Below are positions 25,401 to 33,954 of a stretch of DNA of 64,000 nucleotides, piece by piece. Source of the DNA: Eudromia elegans (taxonomy: Eukaryota > Chordata > Aves > Tinamiformes > Tinamidae). Made by a program: the position numbers and the translations under genes. The stretch is taken from positions 829,949-893,948 of the forward strand of contig PTEX01000190.1 of assembly GCA_003342815.1 (NCBI GenBank), read 5' to 3'. A model generated the notes under the pieces. That model worked only from the letters and a program-made list of their open reading frames with translations. It was not told the origin of the DNA and did no database searches. Position 1 is the stretch's first letter, and every line of letters starts with the position of its first letter.

Positions 25401-28400
25401 TTCAAGGGTCCCTATGATTTTGAACAAATTAAAGTAGTTCAGGATCTCAGTGGAGAGCATATGGTAAGTCTTAAGAAATTTCATTTGTGGTTTTGCTGAA
25501 TTTGCTCAGCCTGCAATTGAGCTTCATGTTTTGGTCTGCATGGTGTCCTCCAGAAATGTTGACTGTAGTCAACTGAGCACAGAGCAGCCAGTTCAAGTTT
25601 TGACCCATTTTGCAGTGAGCAAAACAATGTGCCAATTGTGAGTACAAATAGTATGAATCCAGATATTGAAAAGAGCTACTAGATGAGTTCTGGAGGTGAA
25701 AATGGGGAGGGATTGATGGATATGTGGATTGCAACAATCAGGATAAAAGATTGAGATGTGATGTTTGCAAAAGGATGGCTGTAAGGCAGAAAACTGCGTA
25801 TTTGTCACTGTTAGAATTGAGCTTGTTCTGCTGCAGAATCTGAAATGGATTCTAGAATTCCATACTCCCCAATTCTTTTACTGATAGAAACCATCTGACA
25901 GTAATTAAACCCCTTGTTTTAAGCCTTAATCTAAGGAGGATGGCTGACAGCAATTGGTTGCATAATTCCAGGTTATCTTTCAGAGCTAGCCATGAAACAG
26001 TCCTATTTTCTACAGGAGGAAAAAAGTCCCTAATTTTTTTCTTTGTGTTTCTGCAAGTCTGTTGCAAACAATCAGTTTTAGCAATTGCCTTTTAGTGCTT
26101 TGATCTGCAGTTTAAATGTTTGACTTGTGAGATCTTGTAAAGTTACTAAATCTTGTCAGTTAACGTTATAGAAACGCTTTCTGATATAGGAAGAAGCACT
26201 TCATAAAGCTGAAAAAATTAACTCTTTATTTTGACAGGGTGCTGTCTGGACAATGAAATTCTCTCACTGTGGTCGATTACTTGCATCTGCAGGACAGGAC
26301 AATGTAGTGAGAATATGGGTTTTAAAGAATGCTTTTGACTATTTCAATAATATGCGAATGAAATATAACACAGAAGGTATCCTTCTATGCATTTCTATAG
26401 CTATAAAACACTACAAATTGTAATTATTTAGGATTTTGGAGTTGACCATGGGGTTTCTGCCTGTGTTCTAGGCCGTGTCTCTCCCTCCCCATCTCAAGAG
26501 AGTCTGAATTCTTCAAAGTCTGATACTGATGCAGGCGTACGTATGCTAGATATTTGCAGGGGGAGGCTACTTTGGGGAAGGGAGGGTTGTAGTGATATAG
26601 AATGTCAGCTCCTTATCGTGTGTTCAGTCATATGCATTATTTTTGTTGATGAGGGACAAAAGTTTTGTTCAATGTCCTTAAGGTGTGAGTGTACTGTGTT
26701 ACTAAAACTTCTTTAGTAAAATACTGTTATTCTATACGTGTGGAATACAAGCAAGAAACAAAGTAGCTAAACTTACTGCTTTACAAAATCTGTGTAGCTT
26801 TGCTGTGGATTTCTGCTAATTAACTCTTCTGAGTGGATTGTTTTGGTGAGCTACTAAAAGGGACAGGGGAAATGTTGAATTTCCAGTCCTAGAGTTTTGC
26901 TTTACAGTATTACTGAAGGTTATCATCTGACTTGGTGATGTTTTTGCGGAAGGCCAAACTGAGGAATGGGATACTCAGTATATTAAAATATGACTTTTTT
27001 TAATATTTTCCTTATTTATGCACTAAAACAGAACATGAACAAATATTAGAACAATATAGTTGTAGATGTTCAGATACTTGAATGAACTTAAATGAAAAAT
27101 AATATATTTTTTCTATTTTTGATCTTTGAGAAATGTAATAAAGAGATGACAATCTTTTTTAAGCCAAGTTTTTAGCAGTAATACCAAAATATATGTGCCA
27201 TTGTTTAACAACAAGTACAGTTTTCAAAGTTGGTATACTTTGTACCCAAAGCAGATGTTAAAATGTTTGCTTAAATTACTGTCTTAAGCTTATCCCATTG
27301 AAATAAAAACTGCATCAATGGAAAATATAGAGCCTAATTTTGTTGTTTCAAGATAATGCATCACAGCCCATTGTGCTTGAGAAATGACTTTTTCTACTGC
27401 GTCATTCATTTTAATGTCACTGGAATTGTTCTCCAAATTGTTATTGGTCTTGTACCTTTTATAAGCAGTAATTGCTTTTGAATTATTTGTAGTATTTCCA
27501 GCTAATGTTTTCTCATGTTTCTGAACACTTTACCTGATAGATTTGCAGTGGAGTTGATGAAGACCCAGATGATAAAAATGCCCCATTTCGTCAACGACCA
27601 TTTTGCAAATACAAAGGACATACTGCAGACCTTCTTGATCTTTCCTGGTCTAAAGTAAGACACCTTAATATATGACTATGCAGTCCTCCTGTGGTTTTAT
27701 GGTTTTCTTTTTCTCAGTTGCTGTTAGAACTATAGCTATATAGTTCTAGTTAACTCTAACTGCAGTAATTATTTAGATATAAACAATTTTTATATCTAAA
27801 CAATTACTGCAGTTAGAGTTAAGATTTGTTAAGAGAAGACTTATCCCAGCTATTATAGTTGGAATAAAATGAACAAACTTCTTGGACTTAGTGTTCCTTC
27901 ATTAAATATTATTTTAAAAAAACCACACTAGTAATTATTACCATTGTTGTTCAATAATGAATTTAAACTGTTTAGAGTGGAAGGAAAGGAATTTCCTCTG
28001 AGCAATTGTGTGATTTACAGTGTTAACTGCTTTTCTTGCCTTCAGCCTCCTTCATTGGTTTTATGCAAAGGGTGCAGCTTCTAAAGTTACTCTTATGTAA
28101 GTTATCTAAAGATACTGTTATGGATCCAAAGATAAAAACAGGAGATGAAAATCAGTACTTTGTTACTACTTTATTAATTAGCCTTACAATTCTCTTGTCC
28201 AACAGAACTACTTCTTGCTTTCTTCTTCTATGGACAAAACTGTCAGACTATGGCACATATCACGAAGAGAATGTCTCTGCTGTTTCCAGCATATAGACTT
28301 TGTCACTGCTATAGCATTCCATCCAAGAGTAAGTGTTCCTTTTCATCTCATTTGAAATAGCAAGAGCTTTCCCTCCATACTTAAAAATAAAATAAATGGG

Positions 28401-31400
28401 TATGTGAATTTTAAAACGTCTCAGTAGAGTAGTATTCTAGAACTTCTGGTGTCTGTAAAACTTCATCAGGATTGTTCCTGTGGATTATCTGCTTGTGGGC
28501 ATGATGCTGCAACTGAGTTGTTTTCTGGCTATAACATCACAGCTGGTATAGTTTTGAATAACTTGCTGAAAAGTCAGAAGCTATAAAGTGAAAACTGCAA
28601 TTAGGAGGGAGGTGGCATGGGAGGAAAGTGTAATGATGTAGAACAGGTTGTCTGGTGAGTATGTGGGCTCCTTGAAGACTTTCAAAACGTAACCAAATAG
28701 GAGCCTGTACAGCCTGCTTTAAATTTTGAAATTGCCATTGCTCAGGAGGTCTCTTCTGTTTTCACAATTATAAACAAATAAGCAGAAGACCTGAAATATA
28801 AAACTTCATAAACATTGATGAAACTCAAGCAGAGAAAAAGCATTTTTCAGTGTTCTCTAGAAATGGTTGTATGTGATTGCTAAATGCATTGTGAACTCAC
28901 CTGGGAATTCTTTTTTGGGGGCTTTTGGAGAGAAGTTGTTTTCAAATGGGGCAAAAAATTTCTAGCAAATATTCAGGAGGTACATATAGCACAAGCTGGC
29001 AGTAATGCAGTGTGTCCTTTCAGGACGACAGGTACTTCTTAAGTGGTTCTCTGGATGGGAAACTACGGCTCTGGAACATCCCTGACAAAAAAGTGGCACT
29101 GTGGAATGAAGTAGATGGGCAGACAAAATTGATTACAGCTGCTAATTTCTGTCAGAATGGCAAATACGCAGTCATTGGCACATATGATGGAAGATGCATC
29201 TTCTATGACACAGAGGTAAAAAGCTTCAGGCTGTCTTATTGAAAAAATATTTGTCAAGTTAAATTGAAGATGGTTTAATATCATGCTTATTTCATAAGTA
29301 TTGGGAAATATCTCTTAAAACTTAAAGCAAAAAAGATCTGGAACTGAAGCTTTCACACCATTATTCGAGGATGTATTTTAATTTCTTTTCAGCACTTGAA
29401 ATACCATACCCAAATACATGTGCGTTCTACCAGAGGCCGGAACAGAGTTGGAAGAAAAATCACAGGCATTGAACCTTTACCTGGAGAAAATAAGGTACAG
29501 TATTTTAGCGCAGCTTTAGCAACAAACTGTCTGCCATTATGCAGTATTCTAATAACATTATGTTCTGATAAATGTAAAAGTGAAAAATGCTCTAAGATGA
29601 CTTTGAATGAAAACTGGAGAGATTCTCACTTGTGTGTGAAGTTTCAGGTGTTATGTCAGATCCACAGCTGGCTTTAATACAGCAGTAAACTACCAGCTGT
29701 TATTTCCTGGTATTGTATTGTGGTACTCTTAACTGTAACTTACCTTCAGTTTATTCATTTAAGTCTAACTGACTTGATTCCAGGGACATACAGAAGATTG
29801 AGAAATCTGTGATTCCTTTGGGTTTGCATGAATTGCAGTGTTTAGCATGCTCTGTGACTTAAGGGAGCACAGCTCAATGAGTTTTTAAAAAGCAAATAGG
29901 AAGTTCTGTAATCTGATAGTGCTTCAAGGATTGTCACAACTTTGAATAAAATAATTAGATCAATAGAAATACTCTATTTATATATGCGCTTGTACCCTGT
30001 TCATAGTGACATCTAAATTGTACTTTGTGTCATGACTTCTTCTATTTACCTTTAATGGGACAGCTGTTTGCCATGTTACTGTAGAATGTGTTCCAAAATA
30101 TACTTGCAAATTGACTGTTCCTTGGGCACAAATTTTACTTTCTTGGCAGATAGTGAAGTTGGCTTCTGTTCATTGTCGTAGGACCAGAAAGAATGTCATT
30201 TTTCTACAACTTGCCTGCTTCTTTGAGATTATCTTTTACCTGTGTAACTTTTTATGTTTTTTCATCAAAAGAACTCAGAATTCTGACTCAATTGTGATAC
30301 TCCTTATGTATGTTCATTTGATAGTTTCTCTTGTTTTCCACTTTAAATATCCATTATTTATTTTCTTTCTAGATATTGGTGACATCAAACGATTCTCGAA
30401 TCAGATTATATGACCTAAGGGATCTGTCTTTATCCATGAAATACAAAGGTTATGTCAACAGCAGCAGTCAAATCAAAGCCAGTTTTAGGTAAGGAAGTTC
30501 TGTGGCAATGGATGTGTTAGATTTCAGCAATACAGTGGGTGAAGTAGAGAGGCTTTTGTTTAAATAATCTGTGTAACTTGTATGAACCTGAGCTTCTGAA
30601 ATGCCACTGATTAGGAATACCAAAGTAACTGTGAAGGCTGTGGTCTATGCAGTTGTTTGTTTTTCTTGAGGGCGCAATTCTCTTTCCACCTCTGTGGATC
30701 TTACGTACCTGCAATAGGAACTATTTAAAAAACATATTATATGTCAGATCACAGAGTTTCTAGTCCAAAACAGAAGCGAATTGCAGCCAAAGACCCTGTT
30801 GAGCATAGCTGTTGGAATAATCCCCTTCATTATCAGAAGCTGCAGGAAAGCTGTGCACGATGATGAAATCAAACTCTTATATCAGTGGTATGCACTTCCA
30901 GAGGATTGTTTTTGTTCTGGAGAAGAGTGTCAAGGAGTTTGCATGTGCCCTTGTTAAAAAGGACTATGTGTTCTCTGAGCTGCAGTCGCTAATGCAAGCG
31001 ATCAAATGAGACTGAATTTAGCCTAATTTGCATTTGTAAAACGACAACTTGTCTTGAAAGCCGTTGAAAGAGCTTTTGAAACAGCTAAGAGTAATATTTT
31101 TTCCTTTGTATCCACAGCCATGACTTTACCTACATTGTAAGTGGTTCAGAAGATAAATATGTTTATATTTGGAGTACATACCATGACTTGAGCAAGTTTA
31201 CATCTGTAAGAAGAGACCGTAATGACTTCTGGGAAGGCATTAAAGGTAAAAAAAAAAAAAAATAGAAAACCACCTTGAACAAATTGGGAGTTTTCTGGAA
31301 GCAGGATATGTTAGTAACTTGTTAGTTTTTAATGAGTGGACTTTGTCAGAAAACTTTGTCTTCAGGAAGAAATGGGTATGAAGTCTGAGTAACTAGGAGC

Positions 31401-32271
31401 TAGTCCAACTTCTGACAGCAAAACATTATCTTCATCTAGAATCTATGGTCATTAAAAAAGTAGAATACTCAAAGTACTCATCCTTAGAAGTTTCATTTTA
31501 TGACTTTGAAAGCAAATGCAAGGCCTTTTTTATTTTGGTTTCAGAATTAAAAAAAAAAAAAGCCCATATTGGGTGTGCTGTCCTGTCCCCTTCCTCTCAA
31601 CCTCTCTCTTCCCCCATCCAAAAATAGAGGACTGTGTTTGTGTCAAACATTTTCTGGTCAGTTTGGGGGACTTGTATGAACTTCTGACATCGTCAGGCTC
31701 ATAAAGGGAGGATGGTTGTTCCTGGAATGAGTTTTTCTGGTGTCACTAGCACTGAGATTCAGGAGTCTTTATGCCTACTATTCTTATAAAATTAGCAGTT
31801 CCTTGAAAGAATGTAATCAAAACTGGTTTGTTTTTTCCCAAAGCACACAATGCAGTGGTCACATCTGCAATTTTTGCTCCCAATCCTGCTTTGATGGTGT
31901 CCCTGGAAACTTCTGAAAAGCAAGAGGTTGAAAGTAAGGGAGAAGATTCCGAGGCATCGGATACCATACCCTCTGGTAGGTGTATAAGAGAAGCTCTGCT
32001 TAATACCATCTGAAAGGAAGACTTAAATGTTGTATGAGAAGGAAAAGGTTATAAAGAACACTGTCAAGTTGGGAGGTTCATAAAGGACAACAGGCAGGTC
32101 ATAGAGGTAGAGGGATAGCTCTTAACTGGAAACTTGATTTTTAAGAACTGACCATGTGTTTTCTTTCCTTTTTAAGGAGCTCTGAAGATGGACCACACAG
32201 AAGTGCTGTTATCAGCTGACTTTACTGGAGCAATCAAAGTTTTCATTAACAAAAAGAAATATGTATCTTAA
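13369..32271 (+). CDS. WDR44: WD repeat-containing protein 44 (Rab11-binding protein, rabphilin-11), 20 coding exons
   Basis: WDR44 is a Rab11 effector on tubular recycling endosomes; it links them to ER VAP proteins and GRAF-family SH3 proteins, and family work ties it to restraint of ciliogenesis. Joining the 20 exons listed separately gives one open frame of 2,727 bases (908 residues; human about 913) with every exon phase matching. Visible in order are an FFAT-like motif EFYDAPE (residues 9-15), an acidic variable region (63-206), a proline-rich SH3-ligand region (207-256) followed by RKKK, the conserved region spanning the known Rab11-binding segment (about 330-500), and a C-terminal WD40 propeller (about 495-908). 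The propeller has clear GH/WD-type repeats such as DKTVRLW, DGKLRLW and DKYVYIW. The start codon has a strong Kozak context (G at -3 and +4). Intron 4 uses a GC donor; all other introns are GT-AG. The gene lies head-to-tail with DOCK11, as in human. Confidence 0.97.
13446..19534 (+). other. WDR44: WDR44 intron 1
   Basis: A 6.1-kb intron with donor GTGAGT and acceptor TTTTTGCCAG. Its first 300 bases are still CpG-island sequence. The rest is AT-rich with no supportable exon. The only repeat recognised is a decayed LINE-like piece near 16260-16560 on the minus strand. Confidence 0.85.
16260..16560 (-). repeat. Decayed LINE-like (L2/CR1-type) reverse-transcriptase remnant
   Basis: Read on the minus strand, a frame around 16428-16486 gives AVLSRLPLESTWKLQL, which resembles the GLPLKTxWKLQLVQNAA segment at the C-terminal side of L2/CR1-clade reverse transcriptases. 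The flanking sequence is too diverged to align by eye, and the downstream residues no longer match. This is probably an old, inactive insertion. A repeat-library search would settle the family; other decayed retroposons are possible. Confidence 0.35.
19535..19568 (+). CDS. WDR44: WDR44 coding exon 2 (34-bp microexon-size)
   Basis: The exon lies between TTTTGCCAG and GTATGT and encodes SPTKVGSHVLK (residues 26-37), matching the conserved SPGKVG-type segment of WDR44. It enters in phase 2 and leaves in phase 0, so skipping it would shift the frame. Confidence 0.88.
19569..21031 (+). other. WDR44: WDR44 intron 2
   Basis: A 1.46-kb AT-rich intron, GTATGT...CCCTATAG. Nothing besides ordinary unique sequence was recognised. 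Confidence 0.85.
21032..21106 (+). CDS. WDR44: WDR44 coding exon 3
   Basis: The exon encodes residues 38-62, including KVGNEASVQEVKQDDSKE, recognisable against the WDR44 family. Both boundaries are phase 0 (75 bases), so the exon could be skipped in frame. The acceptor follows a long pyrimidine tract, and the donor is GTAGTT. Confidence 0.92.
21258..21888 (+). CDS. WDR44: WDR44 coding exon 4 (variable acidic and proline-rich region)
   Basis: This is the largest exon (631 bases, residues 63-272 plus one base). It starts IIDSIIEESQKVQQLD, which is conserved. A fast-evolving Ser/Thr/Glu-rich stretch follows, and then a proline-rich block at residues 207-256 with PPPRPPPPARPAPPP and several PxxP/RPPPP motifs fitting SH3 binding (family partner GRAF1/2). 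A basic RKKK comes next. The exon ends at GAAG|GCAAGT, a GC donor. The frame needed to join exon 5 excludes the nearby GT four bases further on. Confidence 0.93.
21889..22462 (+). other. WDR44: WDR44 intron 4, GC-AG type
   Basis: The intron begins GCAAGT and ends CTTTTCAG. The rest of the donor (AAG|GCAAGT) matches the U1 consensus perfectly apart from the C, which is typical of real GC-AG introns. A 16-base poly-T run (about 22075-22090) lies inside. Confidence 0.85.
22463..22593 (+). CDS. WDR44: WDR44 coding exon 5
   Basis: The exon completes codon 273 (Val) and encodes PREHFASGG through DSQPSLDLASATSGDKIVTAQ (to residue 316). The DSQPSLDLASATSGDKIVTAQ segment is strongly conserved in WDR44 and fixes the reading frame that requires the upstream GC donor. 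Confidence 0.95.
22684..22776 (+). CDS. WDR44: WDR44 coding exon 6
   Basis: The exon encodes residues 317-347 with the conserved GPQRPRSNSGRELTDE. The RPRSNS motif resembles a basophilic-kinase/14-3-3 type site. Both ends are phase 0, and the preceding intron is only 90 bases. Confidence 0.95.
23041..23177 (+). CDS. WDR44: WDR44 coding exon 7 (Rab11-binding region)
   Basis: The exon encodes residues 348-392 plus two bases: EILASVMIKNLDTGEEIPLS through HIMRRTKEYV. The sequence is essentially invariant in the family and lies in the segment known to contribute to Rab11 binding. The acceptor is TTTTCACAG and the donor GTATGA. Confidence 0.95.
23908..23991 (+). CDS. WDR44: WDR44 coding exon 8 (acidic linker)
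   Basis: The exon encodes S393 through K419 and begins codon 421: SNDAAQSDDEDKMQTQQTDTDGGRLKQK. It is a serine/aspartate-rich linker with CK2-like SDDE context. It enters and leaves in phase 2, so it could be skipped in frame. Confidence 0.93.
24305..24411 (+). CDS. WDR44: WDR44 coding exon 9 (basic segment)
   Basis: The exon encodes TQLKKFLGKSVKRAKHLAEE and continues to RDE (about residues 421-456). This basic, helical-looking segment is well conserved in WDR44 and precedes the propeller. The donor is GTCAGT. Confidence 0.95.
24412..25311 (+). other. WDR44: WDR44 intron 9
   Basis: A 0.9-kb intron containing a poly-A run of about 19 bases (25077-25095). The run could be the tail of a small retroposed sequence, although no target-site duplication is obvious. 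No exon is supported. Confidence 0.8.
25312..25463 (+). CDS. WDR44: WDR44 coding exon 10
   Basis: The exon encodes residues 457-507: VFHTDQDDPSSSDDEGMPYT through DLSGEHM. The DDPSSSDDEGMPYTRPVKFK block is a hallmark of WDR44. The exon ends where the first WD40 repeat begins (GEHM|GAVWTMKFS). Confidence 0.96.
25464..26237 (+). other. WDR44: WDR44 intron 10
   Basis: A 774-base intron, GTAAGT...TTTTGACAG, with no repeat or exon recognised. Confidence 0.85.
26238..26376 (+). CDS. WDR44: WDR44 coding exon 11 (WD repeat 1)
   Basis: The exon encodes residues 508-553: GAVWTMKFSHCGRLLASAGQ, then DNVVRIW and FNNMRMKYNTE. This is a full WD40 blade with the VRIW strand. The acceptor is TTTTGACAG|GGT, and 139 bases leave the exon in phase 1. 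Confidence 0.96.
26472..26536 (+). CDS. WDR44: WDR44 coding exon 12
   Basis: The exon encodes GRVSPSPSQESLNSSKSDTD and AG (residues 554-575), a serine-rich phospho-type loop between propeller strands. Only 95 bases separate it from exon 11. The donor is GTACGT. Confidence 0.93.
26537..27540 (+). other. WDR44: WDR44 intron 12
   Basis: A 1.0-kb AT-rich intron, GTACGT...ACCTGATAG. It has no recognisable repeat. The 27290-27480 part has mixed, non-simple composition and could be conserved, but this cannot be tested here. Confidence 0.8.
27541..27654 (+). CDS. WDR44: WDR44 coding exon 13 (WD repeat 2 start)
   Basis: The exon encodes residues 576-613: ICSGVDEDPDDKNAPFRQRP, then FCKYKGHTADLLDLSWSK. 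It contains the GH dipeptide that opens a WD40 repeat. Both boundaries are phase 0 (114 bases). Confidence 0.96.
27750..27822. repeat. 34-bp near-perfect inverted repeat (hairpin) in WDR44 intron 13
   Basis: The left arm is 27750-27783 and the right arm 27789-27822, separated by a 5-base loop. The arms pair at 33 of 34 positions; the single mismatch is A in the left arm against G in the reverse-complemented right arm, in the AATTATTTAG word. The hairpin begins about 95 bases after the exon 13 donor. Such a structure is consistent with a template-switch inversion, a palindromic transposon or a hairpin RNA precursor. No family was recognised. Confidence 0.9.
28206..28328 (+). CDS. WDR44: WDR44 coding exon 14 (WD repeats 2-3)
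   Basis: The exon encodes residues 614-654: NYFLLSSSMDKTVRLWHISR, then RECLCCFQHIDFVTAIAFHP and R. The DKTVRLW strand and the start of the next blade are clear. The acceptor is TTGTCCAACAG and the donor GTAAGT. Confidence 0.96.
28329..29023 (+). other. WDR44: WDR44 intron 14
   Basis: A 695-base intron with ordinary unique sequence. Nothing else was recognised. Confidence 0.8.
29024..29215 (+). CDS. WDR44: WDR44 coding exon 15 (WD repeats 3-4)
   Basis: The exon encodes residues 655-718: DDRYFLSGSLDGKLRLWNIP through ANFCQNGKYAVIGTYDGRCI and FYDTE. Two blades are visible, one with the LRLW strand and one with a CIFYDT end. The exon is phase 0 at both ends. Confidence 0.97.
29393..29494 (+). 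CDS. WDR44: WDR44 coding exon 16
   Basis: The exon encodes residues 719-752: HLKYHTQIHVRSTRGRNRVG, then RKITGIEPLPGENK. A basic loop (STRGRNRVGRK) precedes the next blade. The exon is 102 bases, phase 0. Confidence 0.97.
29495..30372 (+). other. WDR44: WDR44 intron 16
   Basis: An 878-base intron, GTACAG...TTCTTTCTAG. No exon or repeat family was recognised. Confidence 0.8.
30373..30488 (+). CDS. WDR44: WDR44 coding exon 17 (WD repeat 5)
   Basis: The exon encodes residues 753-790 plus two bases: ILVTSNDSRIRLYDLRDLSL, then SMKYKGYVNSSSQIKASF. The SRIRLYD strand ends the blade. It splits the AG|C serine codon with exon 18. Confidence 0.97.
30489..31117 (+). other. WDR44: WDR44 intron 17
   Basis: A 629-base intron. 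The part near 30880-31080 is non-repetitive and mixed in composition, but nothing functional can be shown. Confidence 0.8.
31118..31245 (+). CDS. WDR44: WDR44 coding exon 18 (WD repeat 6)
   Basis: The exon encodes residues 791-833 plus one base: HDFTYIVSGSEDKYVYIWST through RRDRNDFWEGIK. The DKYVYIW strand is a textbook blade end. The donor GGTAAA is followed by a 15-base poly-A run. Confidence 0.97.
31246..31843 (+). other. WDR44: WDR44 intron 18
   Basis: A 598-base intron with poly-A runs near 31249-31262 and 31550-31561. No exon is supported. Confidence 0.8.
31844..31975 (+). CDS. WDR44: WDR44 coding exon 19 (WD repeat 7 and acidic loop)
   Basis: The exon encodes residues 834-877 plus one base: AHNAVVTSAIFAPNPALMVS, then a variable acidic loop EKQEVESKGEDSEASDTIPS. 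The loop differs from the mammalian sequence, as expected of a surface insertion. The donor is GTAGGT. Confidence 0.95.
32177..32271 (+). CDS. WDR44: WDR44 coding exon 20 (C-terminus and stop)
   Basis: The exon encodes residues 878-908, ALKMDHTEVLLSADFTGAIK then VFINKKKYVS, and ends at TAA (32269-32271). The LLSADFTGAIKVF closing strand is conserved. The acceptor is CCTTTTTAAG. Confidence 0.96.
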
Positions 32272-33075
32272 TTGTTTTGTAACTGACAGCATAATGCTAT
32301 GGTACTGTGGGATTGAATTTCCATAAATAATGTGGGCAAAAGCAAAGTATCTAATATAATAATGTTACAGGCTGATTTATTTTTAAAATCTTTATTTTAA
32401 AGCTACTCAAATACTGGATCCTTTGGAAGCAGTGACAACCTATTAATGCCAGGGCTTATAGAATAGGAAGAAATGTGTAAGAATAATCCTGCCAAACATG
32501 ACATTGTAAACTTTCTAAGAGCAGTTATTTTGCAATGTGGTTGTGACCATGCACAGGTTTCTGCACTAAATATATTCACACATGTGTGTGCCTTTTGGTT
32601 ACATGCACTAATTTGACCATATATCAAAAGGAGTTTAGTGGCGCCTGTGGCCACTAGATGTCAGAAATGGAGGTGGGAAGGGTGGAGGAATGACGGGAAA
32701 AATGCTAAATGATCCAGCTTGATTGTTGCACAAAATTCCATTTGAGAAAGATCTCGGATTTGCAGTAGCTAATGTTCAGAATTTTAAGTTATCTAAGTTT
32801 TTGATGGGTCAGGAACCATGTGTAAATGTTTTTTATAAATTTCTCAACTTCAGGACATGAAATTTTTTGTTGTCTTTTAATTGTTGTGGACTTTAGATTC
32901 CTTTCTTATATATAATTTTTGCACACTGGAGCACAATACTTACGTGTAAAGAACTCTCTCATTCCTTGTTGATGGGCACCAGGCTATATTCACCTTCCAG
33001 GTAAAATTAAGCTGCATTAGAAAGTTCTTATATTTTACAACTATGTAAAATAAACTGTTTACATTTTTTAAGCAT
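32272..33075 (+). other. WDR44: WDR44 3' UTR (proximal form)
   Basis: AT-rich sequence follows the stop codon with no further open frame. It ends just past the canonical AATAAA at 33049-33054. Downstream U/GU-rich sequence (TTCTTGTTTGTTTAGTG, about 33095-33111) could be the cleavage-factor element. Longer 3' UTRs using later signals are possible. Confidence 0.65.
33049..33054 (+). terminator. WDR44: Polyadenylation signal AATAAA (WDR44, proximal)
   Basis: This canonical hexamer lies about 780 bases after the stop codon, with a U/GU-rich stretch within 60 bases downstream. It is the first AATAAA in a good context after the stop. Confidence 0.65.
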
Positions 33076-33948
33076 TGTAGCTTAAAATTTTAAGTTCTTG
33101 TTTGTTTAGTGCCACTGAACTTTGAAAGTCTTTGTAAATATGCATAGAAAACACCTATGAAGTAACATTCTGGGCATCCTAACCCATGAAATGTTATTGA
33201 TGGTCAAGTGTTTTAGAGAACGTATATCATTAAACTTGGTCACACACTTGGAAATTGTTGCTTCTTTTCCATTTTGATTCATCAACTTGCCTTTTTAAAA
33301 TAACTTATGCCTTTCTCTCAGATCATTGGTCTTGTTTCGGTCAGTCTAATATTCCCTGTAGCTAACAGAAGCTCTGTTAACAGGTTTGATGCAACTTAAT
33401 TACTCAGCACTGCATAAAAATGGTCACTGTTAATTTTCATTACCCAGCTTCCTGTGCAGACACTGGCAGCAAACAAAGCTGATACTGAGGGAAATGTTTG
33501 GCTTCCTTTTATCTCAAAAATTAGGTTCTTGTACTAACAGCTGTGGAATTACTCTGCAGTAATTTTGTATTCTGTGTTTTGCTCTGTTTTTTTTCCCTAT
33601 TTGAGCTGTTCTACATGTTTAAGGGTTCTGAAATTGAGGCCTCTTTTCCTCACTTCCCAAAGATTACATAGGTTTGCACAGAATTTTGCTACTAGTAAGG
33701 TAACGGTAGCCTTGCCTTGCCTAACCTGTCCCAATCCTGAGTTTTAAGGCTTGTCTGGTACGTCATACACTTGGGTTCTCTGCTTGTCTTGAACCTTCAA
33801 ATTTTGCTGCTTTGCAAAATGTCAGTTACTGAAAGGAAACTTTTGATACCATCACATGCCTTTGCTGTACATCAGCTCATGCCCTTACACTGCCAAGTGC
33901 TACAGCGCTCCCTCAAACACAAGCAAGGCATACATGGAAACCTGTTAA

Positions 33949-33954
33949 AATAAA
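33949..33954 (+). terminator. Possible distal polyadenylation signal AATAAA
   Basis: A second canonical hexamer lies 0.9 kb further on, followed by a TTCCTCTTTGCTCT pyrimidine tract. Another lies at 34169-34174. They would extend the WDR44 3' UTR if used; there is no independent evidence. Confidence 0.3.
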
